Assembly (NCBI RefSeq): GCF_014174395.1
Contig: NZ_JABEQD010000001.1
Span: forward strand, 1-64,000
DNA from: Gluconacetobacter aggeris
Lineage (GTDB): Bacteria; Pseudomonadota; Alphaproteobacteria; Acetobacterales; Acetobacteraceae
Reading direction: 5' to 3'
Length of the DNA stretch: 64,000 nt
Positions 16,717-26,101 of this stretch are shown piece after piece (positions within the stretch are counted from its first letter, which is position 1; the number at the start of each line of letters is the position of its first letter). A program made the translations under genes and the position numbers. Below the pieces are notes generated by a model. The model was not told the DNA's origin and ran no database searches. It saw only the letters and a program-made list of their open reading frames with translations.

Positions 16717-17325
16717 TCAGTCCTGCTTTTCGAAGGCGCCGGCAATGCGCAGCGTGACCTCGTCGCTGACATAAGGCACATACTTGCTCACGCCGAAATC
16801 GCTGCGCTTGACGGTGCCGGTGGCCTCGAAACCGGTGGTGTATTTCTTGTCGAGCGGGTTCACGCCGGCGCCGATGAAATGCACCTTCAGCGTCTCGGGC
16901 TTCGTCACGCCATGGATCGTCAGGTTCCCCGCGACGACGGCATCACTTTTGCCGGTCAGCTTCACGCTGGTCGAGACAAAGGTGGCGTTGGGGAATTTCT
17001 CGGCGTCGAACCACTCGGCACCTTTCAGCTCGCCATTCAGCACGTCACTGGTGGTCTGCACCGAGGCCACGGGGATCGTGACCGACAGGCTCGACGCCGC
17101 CGGGTTCTTCGCATTCAGCTCCAGCGTGCCCGACACGTTGGAGAACACACCCGCATAATTGGTGAAGCCGAAATGCAGGACCGAGAACCCGACCTGCGTA
17201 TGGCCGGGCTCGACCGCATAATGGCCCGACTGAACCTCGGCCGGACTGCCCGCCGCCTGGGCGGCAACAGGCAGGCTTGCGGCAATGGCCAAGGCCGTGA
17301 AAAGCGAATAGGCGCTGCGCTTCAT
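16717..17325 (-). CDS. YceI family periplasmic lipid-binding protein (first copy)
   Basis: 202 residues. Signal peptide residues 1-24 (SLFTALAIAASLPVAAQA). Mature YceI barrel: YAVEPGHTQVGFSVLHFGF, then VFSNVSGTLELN, GAEWFDAEKFPNATFVS, NLTIHGVTKPETLKV and a C-terminal YVSDEVTLRIAGAFEK. First gene of the yceI-cybB-yceI operon. The frame stays open to 17460, but ATG 17325 starts the signal peptide. The two YceI copies are clearly diverged, so this is not a recent duplication. Confidence 0.93.
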   Translation of the reverse strand: MKRSAYSLFTALAIAASLPVAAQAAGSPAEVQSGHYAVEPGHTQVGFSVLHFGFTNYAGVFSNVSGTLELNAKNPAASSLSVTIPVASVQTTSDVLNGELKGAEWFDAEKFPNATFVSTSVKLTGKSDAVVAGNLTIHGVTKPETLKVHFIGAGVNPLDKKYTTGFEATGTVKRSDFGVSKYVPYVSDEVTLRIAGAFEKQD

Positions 17326-17485
17326 GGGAAACAACTCCAAAATCAGGACAGATGCACACCGAACACCCGGACCACCCGGCCCGAACCGTTCCGCTGCATC
17401 CAGACATAGCGGAGGTCCTGAAATACAATAACAAAAATGACGGAAACGGATCGTTTCCATTTTCGCACCCGGCTATGCTGCCCCC

Positions 17486-17917
17486 ATGACCGACAGCACA
17501 CCCCCCGCCCCCCTCCTGCCCCGCGTCGGCTGCGGCGCCGCCATCATCGAGGACGGCAAACTCCTGCTGGTCCTCCGCCGAAAAGACCCGGAAGCCCAGC
17601 ATTGGGGCCTTCCCGGCGGCAAGCTCGACCTCTACGAGACCGTCGCCGACGCCACCATCCGCGAAATCGCCGAAGAACTCGGCATCACCATCACCCTCAC
17701 CAGCCTGCTCTGCATCGTCGACCAGATCGACCGCCCCCGCGCCAGCCACTGGGTCGCCCCCGTCTTCCGCGCCACCATCCAGACCGGCACCCCCGCCATC
17801 CAGGAACCCCACGCCCTCGCCGACTGGGGCTGGTTCCCCCTCACAGCCCTGCCCACCCCGCTGACCGAGGCGACCCGGCAGGCACTGGCGATGCTGAGGA
17901 CGGGAGCCGCCCGCTGA
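17486..17917 (+). CDS. Nudix hydrolase
   Basis: 143 residues. The Nudix box is complete around residues 47-69: GGKLDLYETVADATIREIAE followed by ELGI, matching GX5EX7REUXEEXGU. The preceding CGAAIIEDGKLLLVLRRKDP and following SHWVAPVFRA are the usual core strands. Such enzymes hydrolyse nucleoside diphosphate derivatives; the substrate cannot be assigned. It is a single gene divergent from the yceI operon. Confidence 0.93.
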   Translation: MTDSTPPAPLLPRVGCGAAIIEDGKLLLVLRRKDPEAQHWGLPGGKLDLYETVADATIREIAEELGITITLTSLLCIVDQIDRPRASHWVAPVFRATIQTGTPAIQEPHALADWGWFPLTALPTPLTEATRQALAMLRTGAAR

Positions 17918-18406
17918 GCAGGCCAGTTTACGAACGGCTTCAGACAGCGATTCCCCGAGAGGCGGCAGACGACGCGGCCTCTCCCGTCCGTCGTCGGAGA
18001 CGCTCCAATGCGCCGGCGGCCATAAGGGAAACTTTATTAGCCGAGGCACCAGCCGCCCCTCCCTCGGCCTTCCAGCCAACACCAGCAATGTCCCGACCGC
18101 CCCGCCAATGCGGGGAGGAATGATGATACGAAATCAAACATGGTTTCATTATTGCCATTCCTGGAAAACAATATTAAGAACGAAGTTCATTATCTTGATA
18201 TTAATCCACTCATTAATATTCTATTAAAACAAAAACCCAAACCCTAAACACACATCGGCCAGACTGGTCAAGATACCCCTCCATGAATATTTCATCTTTT
18301 CTTGAATTGGACATAAATTAAACGAACGTTAACTTTTTTGTCTCGGGCGGGACGATAATGTCGCGACGCCAATATTTCCAATCCCGAGATTTGACGAAAC
18401 CGCCCC
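17918..18406. other. Long, partly very AT-rich intergenic region
   Basis: Bases 18120-18400 are strikingly AT-rich for this genome. They lie just upstream of the 806-residue repeat protein and presumably hold its promoter. No gene is supported; frames on the plus strand before 18120 are continuations of GC-rich shadows. Confidence 0.45.
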
Positions 18407-20827
18407 ATGTCCATTCGAATTTTTGACGATATCAGCGCCAGCCCGAAAATATTATTCAATACCGGAACGGTTCTTGACGGCGCAGAGCAATATCAATCGC
18501 AGCTTCCGTCGGTCTCCGGTGCCGACAATACAGATTGGAGCCTGACCCAATGGGGCACACCGGCCTCTGAAATATTCGACCCCTCATCTCCCGTTGTCGG
18601 CGCATCCCAGGACGATGACAGCCTGTTGGGGGCGGCCGACTATTCGTGGCACACCGGGCAGCCATCCGGTGCGTCATCGGGTCTCGTCGTCTATGGAACG
18701 CCTGGCCAGTATACGTATCGGCTGAGTGCGGCCGGCGGCAATGTACGCGACGTATTTCTGCAAACAGCCGCACCCGCGACGCAGCCGGCCTATACTTTCG
18801 ATAAATCGATGACCTTCTCGGCCGATGAGAGAGTACCCTCCGTCGCTCCACTGGACGGTGTCGGCTATGTGGGCAACGATTTCACGGTGACCTTCAACGC
18901 GACCAACAGCGCACATCATGATCCGTCGCTTCCGACATTCGGGATCTTTCTACAGGTCCCGATTACCGACACGCGCGGACAGCCGCAGCCCTATTCAACC
19001 CTCAGCTACGACAGCATGACCGGCACCTGGGCCGGCATGTTCAACGTAAGCGGAAACGCCGGCACGGATAATCCCGTCGCCTACCTTCCGGCCGTCACCG
19101 ATAGCGGTCCCCTGCACACTGTCACGATCGATCTGAATGCCGCCATCGACCAGATGATCGCCTCGATGGTCGGCCAGGGTACCGACAAGAACAGCGCCAC
19201 ACTCGAAAATCTCGCGAACTGGTCTCTTTCCGGCATGTTCATCGGGCCGGAATCCGTCGCCGGAACGCAGCCGTCAGGGGGCGCCATCTCGTTCGATGTC
19301 CGTGACCCCAACGTGTCTCATGACGACACGCTCTCCCGCTCCTATGACGCCGATCTACAAAGCATCGTCACGATCTCCGGCCAGGCCACGACAACCTCTC
19401 CAGCACCATCCATCGTCACATCCGCAACCCAGGTGGTGACACAGGCAGGAGACGGGGTAGCTCTTACCCTCACCAGCACGGCATCGTCCGTCGATGTTTC
19501 CAGCAACGCCAACGATAGGATCGAATCCTCGACATCGGCGCGGATCGCCCTGCATGCGAATGCAGATATTACCGATGCGGTGATCGGCAACGGGCACGCC
19601 CGGTCAGTCGACGGCACCGGCGGCGTGACGACTTCCGGCGCGTTCTCCACTATCGCCATCGAGAATTCCGGCACATCGACGATCGACGGAACGCTATCCG
19701 GTGCCGACTCGATCATCGACAATGCGAATGCCGATTTCAATCTTCTGTTGTCGGGCACCAACAGCCTGCATGTCTCGGCCGGCCACGGCACGATCGACAG
19801 CGCATCGTCCAACGCGAATCTGCTCGTCTTTACCAATAACAACGACATGACGGCCAGCAATACCGCTCGCGCCGTCGAAGTGATCGTGTCTGATCCCAAT
19901 GGCCCGACGGATCATACGCTGACGGTCGATGGCGGCGGCGTCCAGCAGGTCTGGAACGGCGATCAGACTCTGATCTTCAATGCCGGGACCGATACCGGCG
20001 GGCCCTCGATGTTCTCCCCTTTCGGCACCGACACCCCCCAAGCCTATCTTGGCATTCAAGGCGGCAACAATACGGTCAACCTCAACCTTCAGAAGACCAC
20101 CGTCTGGGCGACCGGGGGCGTGACAACCGTAAACGGAAGCCACAATGCATCGGCCGCCGATCTTCTCGTCACCGATGGCGGGCAGATCGACGTCACGGGC
20201 GACGAGGGCGTCTTCGATCTGGTGGCGTTCCATTCCCAGGGCATCACGGATACCATCTCGGGCGGAAACGACAACGAAACGCTGTTCGCGGATTCCGTGA
20301 ACCTGCTCGTCAAGGCGTCGGACACATTCTCCGGGGTCCAGACGATCGTGGCGTCGATGAGCGCTTCGGATAATGAGGGCACGACGGCGACTATCGATGG
20401 CGGCGCCACGCAGCAGAATATCTATACCGGGGTGAAGGATTTTGTCGTCAACGCCTCGCAGGGCATTTCCGGCAATCATATCATGCTGGCCGTCCAGGGC
20501 GGGCACGCGACCTTCAATGGCGGACTGGAGGGCGCGACCATCCATGATTGGGGCGGCGACCTGGATGCGTATTTCGGAACCGAAACCGGAATCACGACGC
20601 TCGACGCGGATATGTCCAGAATAGGCCATCTGGGACTCTATGGCTTCAATCCCGGCCAAGAAACCGTCACCCTGACCGGCATCGGCAATATCGCCGACAT
20701 CAAGATTTCAACATCCCAGGGAAATACCGATATTTTCGTGTCCGGACAGAGCAGCCACGTCACCCTTTATGGAACGACCGGCATCGACATACACAATGCC
20801 GGAGCCTCCTCCGTCCTGCTGTCCTGA
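18407..20827 (+). CDS. Large repeat protein, probable surface or exported beta-rich protein
   Basis: 806 residues, very rich in Thr, Ser, Asn, Asp and Gly and almost free of Cys. There is no N-terminal signal peptide. Residues 1-330 form a non-repetitive head. From about 340 on, the sequence is a chain of short strands with Asn/Gly/Asp turns, like a beta-helix or the passenger of a large adhesin. Two related units start near residues 502 (LTVDGGGVQQVWNGDQTLIF) and 659 (ATIDGGATQQNIYTGVKDF). Each leads after 35-50 residues to a LGIQGGNNT or LAVQGGHAT segment. The C-terminus is DIHNAGASSVLLS. I do not recognise the family; type 1 secretion is possible. No transporter lies nearby, but a secreted DUF2501 protein follows. 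Confidence 0.8.
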   Translation: MSIRIFDDISASPKILFNTGTVLDGAEQYQSQLPSVSGADNTDWSLTQWGTPASEIFDPSSPVVGASQDDDSLLGAADYSWHTGQPSGASSGLVVYGTPGQYTYRLSAAGGNVRDVFLQTAAPATQPAYTFDKSMTFSADERVPSVAPLDGVGYVGNDFTVTFNATNSAHHDPSLPTFGIFLQVPITDTRGQPQPYSTLSYDSMTGTWAGMFNVSGNAGTDNPVAYLPAVTDSGPLHTVTIDLNAAIDQMIASMVGQGTDKNSATLENLANWSLSGMFIGPESVAGTQPSGGAISFDVRDPNVSHDDTLSRSYDADLQSIVTISGQATTTSPAPSIVTSATQVVTQAGDGVALTLTSTASSVDVSSNANDRIESSTSARIALHANADITDAVIGNGHARSVDGTGGVTTSGAFSTIAIENSGTSTIDGTLSGADSIIDNANADFNLLLSGTNSLHVSAGHGTIDSASSNANLLVFTNNNDMTASNTARAVEVIVSDPNGPTDHTLTVDGGGVQQVWNGDQTLIFNAGTDTGGPSMFSPFGTDTPQAYLGIQGGNNTVNLNLQKTTVWATGGVTTVNGSHNASAADLLVTDGGQIDVTGDEGVFDLVAFHSQGITDTISGGNDNETLFADSVNLLVKASDTFSGVQTIVASMSASDNEGTTATIDGGATQQNIYTGVKDFVVNASQGISGNHIMLAVQGGHATFNGGLEGATIHDWGGDLDAYFGTETGITTLDADMSRIGHLGLYGFNPGQETVTLTGIGNIADIKISTSQGNTDIFVSGQSSHVTLYGTTGIDIHNAGASSVLLS

Positions 20828-21037
20828 TGGACGCGACGCACAAGGCCGGCATGCAATATATCGGCCGCGCGTCTCGCCCCCTCTGCCCCCGCGCAAGACC
20901 ACATGACACATATGAAAGTAATGCATGACGAAAAAGAAACGCTTCTCTCCAGATCATGAATAACTGTTTGCCATCTTGATGCGTTGTGCCGCGCACGCCG
21001 AGCGCACAACATTGGCGGAGGATAAAAGGAGTCTTCA

Positions 21038-21454
21038 ATGATCCGTTTTTCTCTGCGGGCAGTCGCCATCCTTGCCGCCGCTATCGGCTTCGCGACGCAA
21101 TCCCTATCGGTGCGCGCGGCACATGCCGAAGACAGGGCACCGATCGTCAACGATTTCGCACCCGTCACCGCCGCTGCGGTCGGCGCCATCACGCCGGTCA
21201 ATCTCGCAGGCGTTCTGAATTATTGTATCGAGACCAATCTCGTCTCGCATCAGGATGGCGATGCCGTCCAGACGTCTCTCAACGCCAAAACCCATGCCGT
21301 CCCGCCCGGCCAGACCGGTCACGTCGACTACGCGGTCGGGTCGGCAGGGCAATTCATCGTCGGCAACACGATTTCGACAATCACCAGACTGGATGCAAGC
21401 GGCCAGGCAAAGACCTGCTCGGCGGTTCTGGCCCGCGCGAAATCGGCGATTTAA
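21038..21454 (+). CDS. DUF2501 (YjjA-like) periplasmic protein
   Basis: 138 residues. Signal peptide residues 1-30 (VAILAAAIGFATQSLSVRAAHA). The mature part has the DUF2501 pattern: NLAGVLNYCIETNLVS, an internal helix, and KTCSAVLARAKS, so one disulphide is likely. The function of the family is unknown. RBS GGAGGATAAAAGGAG precedes the ATG. It lies 210 bases after the 806-residue gene on the same strand. Confidence 0.85.
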   Translation: MIRFSLRAVAILAAAIGFATQSLSVRAAHAEDRAPIVNDFAPVTAAAVGAITPVNLAGVLNYCIETNLVSHQDGDAVQTSLNAKTHAVPPGQTGHVDYAVGSAGQFIVGNTISTITRLDASGQAKTCSAVLARAKSAI

Positions 21455-21495
21455 GATCGCCGCATTTTCGGACGCACGAAGCAGGTCTTTTGAAC

Positions 21496-21518
21496 GGTCG
21501 GGGCCTGTCGCCCCGACC
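21496..21518. terminator. Bidirectional hairpin terminator
   Basis: GGTCGGGGC CTGTC GCCCCGACC is a perfect 9-bp stem with a five-base loop, between the convergent DUF2501 and aldehyde dehydrogenase genes (stops at 21454 and 21526). Confidence 0.6.
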
Positions 21519-21525
21519 TGCCATA

Positions 21526-23046
21526 TCAACCGATGTCGAACGTGACGCCCTGCGCCAGCGGTAGCGTGCGGCCGTAATTGATCGCATTCGTCTGCCGCCG
21601 CATATAGGCCCGCCACGCGTCCGATCCGGATTCCCGGCCACCACCGGTCTCCTTCTCCCCGCCAAAAGCCCCGCCGATTTCCGCACCGGACGGCCCCATA
21701 TTGACGTTCGCAATCCCGCAATCCGAACCCGCGCCCGACAGAAACTGCTCGATCTCCCGCAGATCGTTTCCAAAAATGGAAGAGGAAAGCCCCTGCGGCA
21801 CATCGTTCTGCAACGCGATCGCCTCATCCAGCGCGCGGTATTTCAGAACATACAGGATCGGCGCAAAGGTTTCCTCACGCACCGGCCCCACCTGCCCCGG
21901 CATCTCCACCAGCGCTGGGCGGGCATAGAACGACCCGTCCCCATTCACGTCGACCCGCTCGCCACCATGCACGATGCCGCCATGGGCCTTGGCATCGCGC
22001 AGGCTGGCCTGCATCGCCTCGAACGACGCCCCGTCGATCAGCGGCCCCACCAGCGCGTCACTCTCGATCGGACTGCCAACCGCAATCCGGTGATAAACCT
22101 GCGCCAGACGCGGCACCAGCGCGTCATAGACATCTTCATGCACGATCAGCCGGCGCAGCGTGGTGCAGCGCTGCCCGGCGGTGCCCATCGCCCCGAAAGC
22201 CACCGCGCGCAACGTCAGCTCCAGATCGGCCGAGGGCGTGACGATCGAGGCATTGTTCCCGCCCAGCTCCAGGATCGACTTGCCAAAGCGCCGCGCCACG
22301 CGCTCGCCGACAATGCGCCCCATGCGCGTCGAGCCCGTCGCCGAAACCACCGGCACCCGCGCATCGTCCACCAGCAGCTCGCCAATCTCCCGCCCGCCAA
22401 TCAGCAGCGTGCCGAGATTGGCCGGCGCGTCATCGCCAAACCGCGCCACCGCCCGGTCGAACAGCGCCTGCACCGCCAGCGCGGTCAGCGGCGTCTTCTC
22501 CGACGGCTTCCACACCACCGGGTCGCCGCAGACGAACGCCAGCGCCGCATTCCACGACCACACTGCCACCGGGAAATTGAACGCCGAGATCACGCCAACC
22601 ACACCTGCCGGATGCCACTGCTCCGTCAGCCGGTGATCGGGCCGCTCCGACTGGATCGTCAGGCCGTACAACTGGCGCGACAGCCCCACCGCGAAATCGC
22701 AGATATCGATCATTTCCTGGACCTCGCCCAGGCCCTCGGACACGACCTTGCCCACCTCCAGCGTCACCAGCCGGCCCAGCGCCGCCTTGCTCGCGCGCAG
22801 TTCCTCGCCCAGCAGGCGCACCAGCTCCCCCCGGCGCGGCGCGGGCACCCGGCGCCAGGCCGTGAAGGCCTCCACCGCCGCGCCGATCGTACCCCGCGCA
22901 TCATCCGGCGTGCTCTCGACCACCCGCGCAATCTCCTCGCCGGTCACCGGCGAGCGCACGGCCAGCGTACCGCCCGTAAACCGCGCGGCCGGCACGCCCA
23001 GGCGCACCAGCAGGTCATGCACTTCGGAAGCTATCAGGTTTGTCAT
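21526..23046 (-). CDS. amaB: L-piperidine-6-carboxylate / alpha-aminoadipate semialdehyde dehydrogenase
   Basis: 506 residues, an ALDH7-type aldehyde dehydrogenase. It has the NAD-binding WHPAGVVGVISAFNFPVAVW, the general-base region SILELGGNNASIV and the catalytic Cys in MGTAGQRCTTLRR. The ALDH7-like C-terminus contains GGGRESGSDAWRAYMRRQT. In lysine/pipecolate catabolism this enzyme (AmaB/Pcd) converts piperideine-6-carboxylate to 2-aminoadipate with NAD+. Upstream on the same strand are a pipecolate oxidase-like gene and hglS, which support this. ATG 23046 fits homologue length; ATG 23070 is also in frame. Confidence 0.9.
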   Translation of the reverse strand: MTNLIASEVHDLLVRLGVPAARFTGGTLAVRSPVTGEEIARVVESTPDDARGTIGAAVEAFTAWRRVPAPRRGELVRLLGEELRASKAALGRLVTLEVGKVVSEGLGEVQEMIDICDFAVGLSRQLYGLTIQSERPDHRLTEQWHPAGVVGVISAFNFPVAVWSWNAALAFVCGDPVVWKPSEKTPLTALAVQALFDRAVARFGDDAPANLGTLLIGGREIGELLVDDARVPVVSATGSTRMGRIVGERVARRFGKSILELGGNNASIVTPSADLELTLRAVAFGAMGTAGQRCTTLRRLIVHEDVYDALVPRLAQVYHRIAVGSPIESDALVGPLIDGASFEAMQASLRDAKAHGGIVHGGERVDVNGDGSFYARPALVEMPGQVGPVREETFAPILYVLKYRALDEAIALQNDVPQGLSSSIFGNDLREIEQFLSGAGSDCGIANVNMGPSGAEIGGAFGGEKETGGGRESGSDAWRAYMRRQTNAINYGRTLPLAQGVTFDIG

Positions 23047-23083
23047 CGTTTCTCTGCTTTCTCGCTTCATGCGCCTGGTTTCT

Positions 23084-23205
23084 GTTCTTTTTTGAAAAAA
23101 AGAACCAAAAAACTTTTGATTCGTTCAGGAATTTTGTGCTGGGGACACGCGATGGCCCAAGACGGATAAAAGTCTTTTTGCTTCTTTTTCGTAAGACAAA
23201 AGAAG
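23084..23205. repeat. Two A/T-rich hairpins between amaA and amaB
   Basis: GTTCTTTTTT (23084-23093) pairs with AAAAAAGAAC (23096-23105), and CTTCTTTT (23181-23188) with AAAAGAAG (23198-23205). The whole AT-rich patch stands out in an operon of GC-rich genes and looks like an inserted intergenic repeat. It may weaken read-through from amaA into amaB. A related short patch (CTTTTTGAAAAGAG) occurs near 45779. Confidence 0.5.
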
Positions 23206-23215
23206 AAACCTCCCC

Positions 23216-24511
23216 CTATACCCTTGCACCAACCAGATGCGCGGCGGCCGAGCCATACTCATACACCGCCTCCCGCACCCGCCGGGCACGTGCCGGCACC
23301 ACATCGCTCACCGGCAACGGCAATTCGGCCTCGGATACCACACCGCGCACGAAATCGGCCAGCACGCGGCCAAATACCGTGCCGGGCGCAATACCCCGCC
23401 CATTATAACCACTGATGGACACGACATTCTCCGCCAGCCGGTGCAGGCGCGGCAGGTCGTCGACCGTCATGCCGATGCTGCCGAACCATTCGCTCTCGAA
23501 CCCGATCCCCGCCAACTGGGGATAGATCCGTGCCAATGCCCGCGCCGCCCATTGCCGATGCACGGACAGGCCCGCCCCCCGCAACGCCCCCACGCTGCCG
23601 ATCACCAGCCGTCCCGCCCGGTCGAGCCGGAAAGAGGTCAGCACCTCCTTCGTATCCCACGCCCCCTGCTTCTGCGGCAGGACGGAGCCCAGTTGCGCCG
23701 CATCGAGCTTTACGGTGGCGATATTGAAATAGGGCAGATGAATCAGCTCCGCCCGGATCTCGGGCCACAACGCGCCGGCATGCACGGTCGTATAGGCGTT
23801 GGTCGCCACGATCACCTTCGCCGCACGCACGCTGCCCGCTTCGGTCCACAACCGCCAGCGGCCGCCCTCCTGCCGGGCGGAGACAACCGGGCTCGCCGTA
23901 TGAATCCGCGCCCCCGCCGCCAGCGCTGCCGCCGCCAGCCCACGCGCATAGGCCAGCGGCTGGATCGTGCCGGCCCGCGCATCCAGCAACGCCCCGGCAT
24001 ACACGCCACTGCCCACATTCTCACGTGTCTCATCCGGGTCCAGCAGCCGGACCGGCGCGCCCAGGCGCCGCCACTGGCGCTCGCGCTCCTTCAGGCTGGC
24101 CAGCCCCGCGTGGCCGACCCCGCAATGCAGCGTGCCCTTATGCTCGGCCTCGCAGGCAATCCCATGCCGCCCGACCAGATCGAACACCATTGACGGCGCA
24201 TCGCCCAGCAGCCGAAGAATGCGCGGACCATGAACCGGCCCCAGCCCGTCGACCACATCCTCCGGCATGACCCACAATCCGGCATTGACCAGCCCGACAT
24301 TCCGCCCGGACCCGCCGAACCCGATCTCCACCGCCTCCAGCACCACCACCGAAACCCCGGCCGCGGCCAGATGCAGCGCGGCCGACAGGCCGGTATAACC
24401 GGCACCGACAATCACCACATCGGCGTCGATATCCCCAGCCAGCGCCATGGTGACGGGCGCGGGCGGGGCAGACAGTTCCCACAATCCATGGCTGCGCGGA
24501 TCGTTTCTCAT
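23216..24511 (-). CDS. amaA: FAD-dependent oxidase, probable L-pipecolate oxidase
   Basis: 431 residues, a DAO-family flavoprotein. The FAD-binding Rossmann motif DVVIVGAGYTGLSAALHLA is at residues 28-46. The substrate domain follows, then a C-terminal SGYNGRGIAPGTVFGRVLADF that closes the FAD site. The preceding IGMTVDDLPRL also fits the GlyOx/DadA group. In the AmaA role it oxidises L-pipecolate to piperideine-6-carboxylate, the substrate of the downstream amaB product. The assignment rests on its place between hglS and amaB; a related amino acid could be used. The start ATG 24511 is inside an open frame reaching 24541. Confidence 0.8.
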   Translation of the reverse strand: MRNDPRSHGLWELSAPPAPVTMALAGDIDADVVIVGAGYTGLSAALHLAAAGVSVVVLEAVEIGFGGSGRNVGLVNAGLWVMPEDVVDGLGPVHGPRILRLLGDAPSMVFDLVGRHGIACEAEHKGTLHCGVGHAGLASLKERERQWRRLGAPVRLLDPDETRENVGSGVYAGALLDARAGTIQPLAYARGLAAAALAAGARIHTASPVVSARQEGGRWRLWTEAGSVRAAKVIVATNAYTTVHAGALWPEIRAELIHLPYFNIATVKLDAAQLGSVLPQKQGAWDTKEVLTSFRLDRAGRLVIGSVGALRGAGLSVHRQWAARALARIYPQLAGIGFESEWFGSIGMTVDDLPRLHRLAENVVSISGYNGRGIAPGTVFGRVLADFVRGVVSEAELPLPVSDVVPARARRVREAVYEYGSAAAHLVGARV

Positions 24512-24551
24512 CGCGTGCTCTTTTCCTTGCGGGTGACCCAACGGCCTTCAA

Positions 24552-25919
24552 TCACGCGGCAGTCGCATCACGCAGACATTGCCGGACATCGGCGATGGAT
24601 CGGTCCTGAAGCGCCGCGTACAGCGCGCACTCATCCAGCACCTCGGCGCCCAGGGCGGCCTCGAACCCCGCGCGGTCGGCGCTGGCGGCATACTCCGCCC
24701 CACCCGAACCACCCAGATTGGAGCGAAAGATCCCCGCCGCGCTCACCGGCAGAAAATCCTCGTACGTAATCGGCGTGGCCACCACCACCCCAAACCGCAC
24801 CAGATCCCCGATCGGCGCCTCGGCCGACAGGCCGGGCGGCAGCGACGCACCACCCGTCAGGTCGTAGCGGAAATAGGCCAGGTCCTGCCCGCGCAGCTCG
24901 TCCTCGGTATCGGGAAACCGCGCAAAGGCCCGTTCCAGCCGCGCCCCATACGGCACATCCTCCGGCCCGTCGTCACGCGCCACGCGCAGCAGGCGGTCAT
25001 ACAGCGCCCGCCCTTTCGGGGTCAGCGCCATGCCACGCTGCTCGATCTCGCCGAACCGGGCGGTATGGCGCCCGTCCTCGCCCGCATCGCCCGCCCCGAG
25101 AAACAGGATCGGCTCCTCCAGCGCGGCGAAACTGGTCTGGCGCAGCAGGATCGGACACGCCCGGCGGGGCGGCCCCTCGATCACGTCCTTGGCCCGCATG
25201 CCGTAGAGCGGCATCTCGGCCTGCGCCGCATCGATATCCAGCGTGCGCGGCGTCAGATGATTGATATGCGGCCCCTTGAAGCACACCACGTCCGCAATCA
25301 GCCGATGCGCGTCATGCAGGCGGCGATAGGTGGCGGCACTGACCGTTGCCTCGCGATGCCAGCGGAACGTCTCCAGCGCCTCGCGGACAAACCGGTCCGC
25401 CTGCGCGTCCCCAAGCCCACCCTCGGCCTCCCACTGCCCGATCAGCGCCAGCACGCCGGGCGTGAAGATCCGCCGCGCCGCCAGAATGCGCTCGGCCTCG
25501 GCGCGCAGGGCCACGTCCGCGATCAGGTCCAGCCGCAGCAGCGAGGTAAAGACACGGAACGGATTGCGCCCCAGCGCCGCCTCATCGACCGGCCGGAAGG
25601 CAGTGGAATGCACCGGAATGCCCGCAACCGACAGATCGTAATATCCGACCGGCGCCATGCCCATCACGGCAAACAGCCGGCGCATGGTCGCCAGTTCCGC
25701 CGCCGTGCCCAGCCGGATCGCACCGTGCCGTTCCACATCCAGCCGCGCCAGCGCGCCGGTTGCCTCCAGCCGGGCCTTCAGGGCCGGGTCGTCCCGCAGA
25801 ACCTGCGCATTCACCCGCGCGACCAGCTCCGTCAGGGCGCCATACTGGGGCACCTCCTGGCGATACATCTCCGACATCGCCCGCGCGAAACGGGCCCGGA
25901 TCTCATCCGCGCCGATCAT
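24552..25919 (-). CDS. hglS: 2-oxoadipate dioxygenase/decarboxylase (HglS, DUF1338)
   Basis: About 455 residues. It shows the metal-site motifs of the DUF1338/HglS family: VHSTAFRPV, GPHINHLTPR and FGEIEQRGMALT. The family N-terminus EMYRQEVPQYG also matches. HglS uses Fe(II) and O2 to turn 2-oxoadipate into D-2-hydroxyglutarate and CO2, joining lysine/2-aminoadipate breakdown to central metabolism. Here it is the first gene of hglS-amaA-amaB and divergent from a LysR regulator. A 2-aminoadipate aminotransferase is not in the block. The start is uncertain: ATG 25919 gives family length, but GTG at 25937 or 25934 follows a purine-rich GGTGGGGA. The frame stays open to 26093. Confidence 0.9.
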   Translation of the reverse strand: MIGADEIRARFARAMSEMYRQEVPQYGALTELVARVNAQVLRDDPALKARLEATGALARLDVERHGAIRLGTAAELATMRRLFAVMGMAPVGYYDLSVAGIPVHSTAFRPVDEAALGRNPFRVFTSLLRLDLIADVALRAEAERILAARRIFTPGVLALIGQWEAEGGLGDAQADRFVREALETFRWHREATVSAATYRRLHDAHRLIADVVCFKGPHINHLTPRTLDIDAAQAEMPLYGMRAKDVIEGPPRRACPILLRQTSFAALEEPILFLGAGDAGEDGRHTARFGEIEQRGMALTPKGRALYDRLLRVARDDGPEDVPYGARLERAFARFPDTEDELRGQDLAYFRYDLTGGASLPPGLSAEAPIGDLVRFGVVVATPITYEDFLPVSAAGIFRSNLGGSGGAEYAASADRAGFEAALGAEVLDECALYAALQDRSIADVRQCLRDATAA

Positions 25920-26101
25920 CCCGGTCTTGTCCACCACACGTCCCCACCCTGTCGGGCGCCCCTGGCGCGGCCTGTTATTCCGATTCCATATCATTCGCGA
26001 CGACGGCCCGCCTTTCAAACGATAAAGGAAACTGACATCATGCGGATCTGGAATGACCGCGCACTCCGCGCGCCATTCCCCCTTCGCATCCACGGGCTGA
26101 C

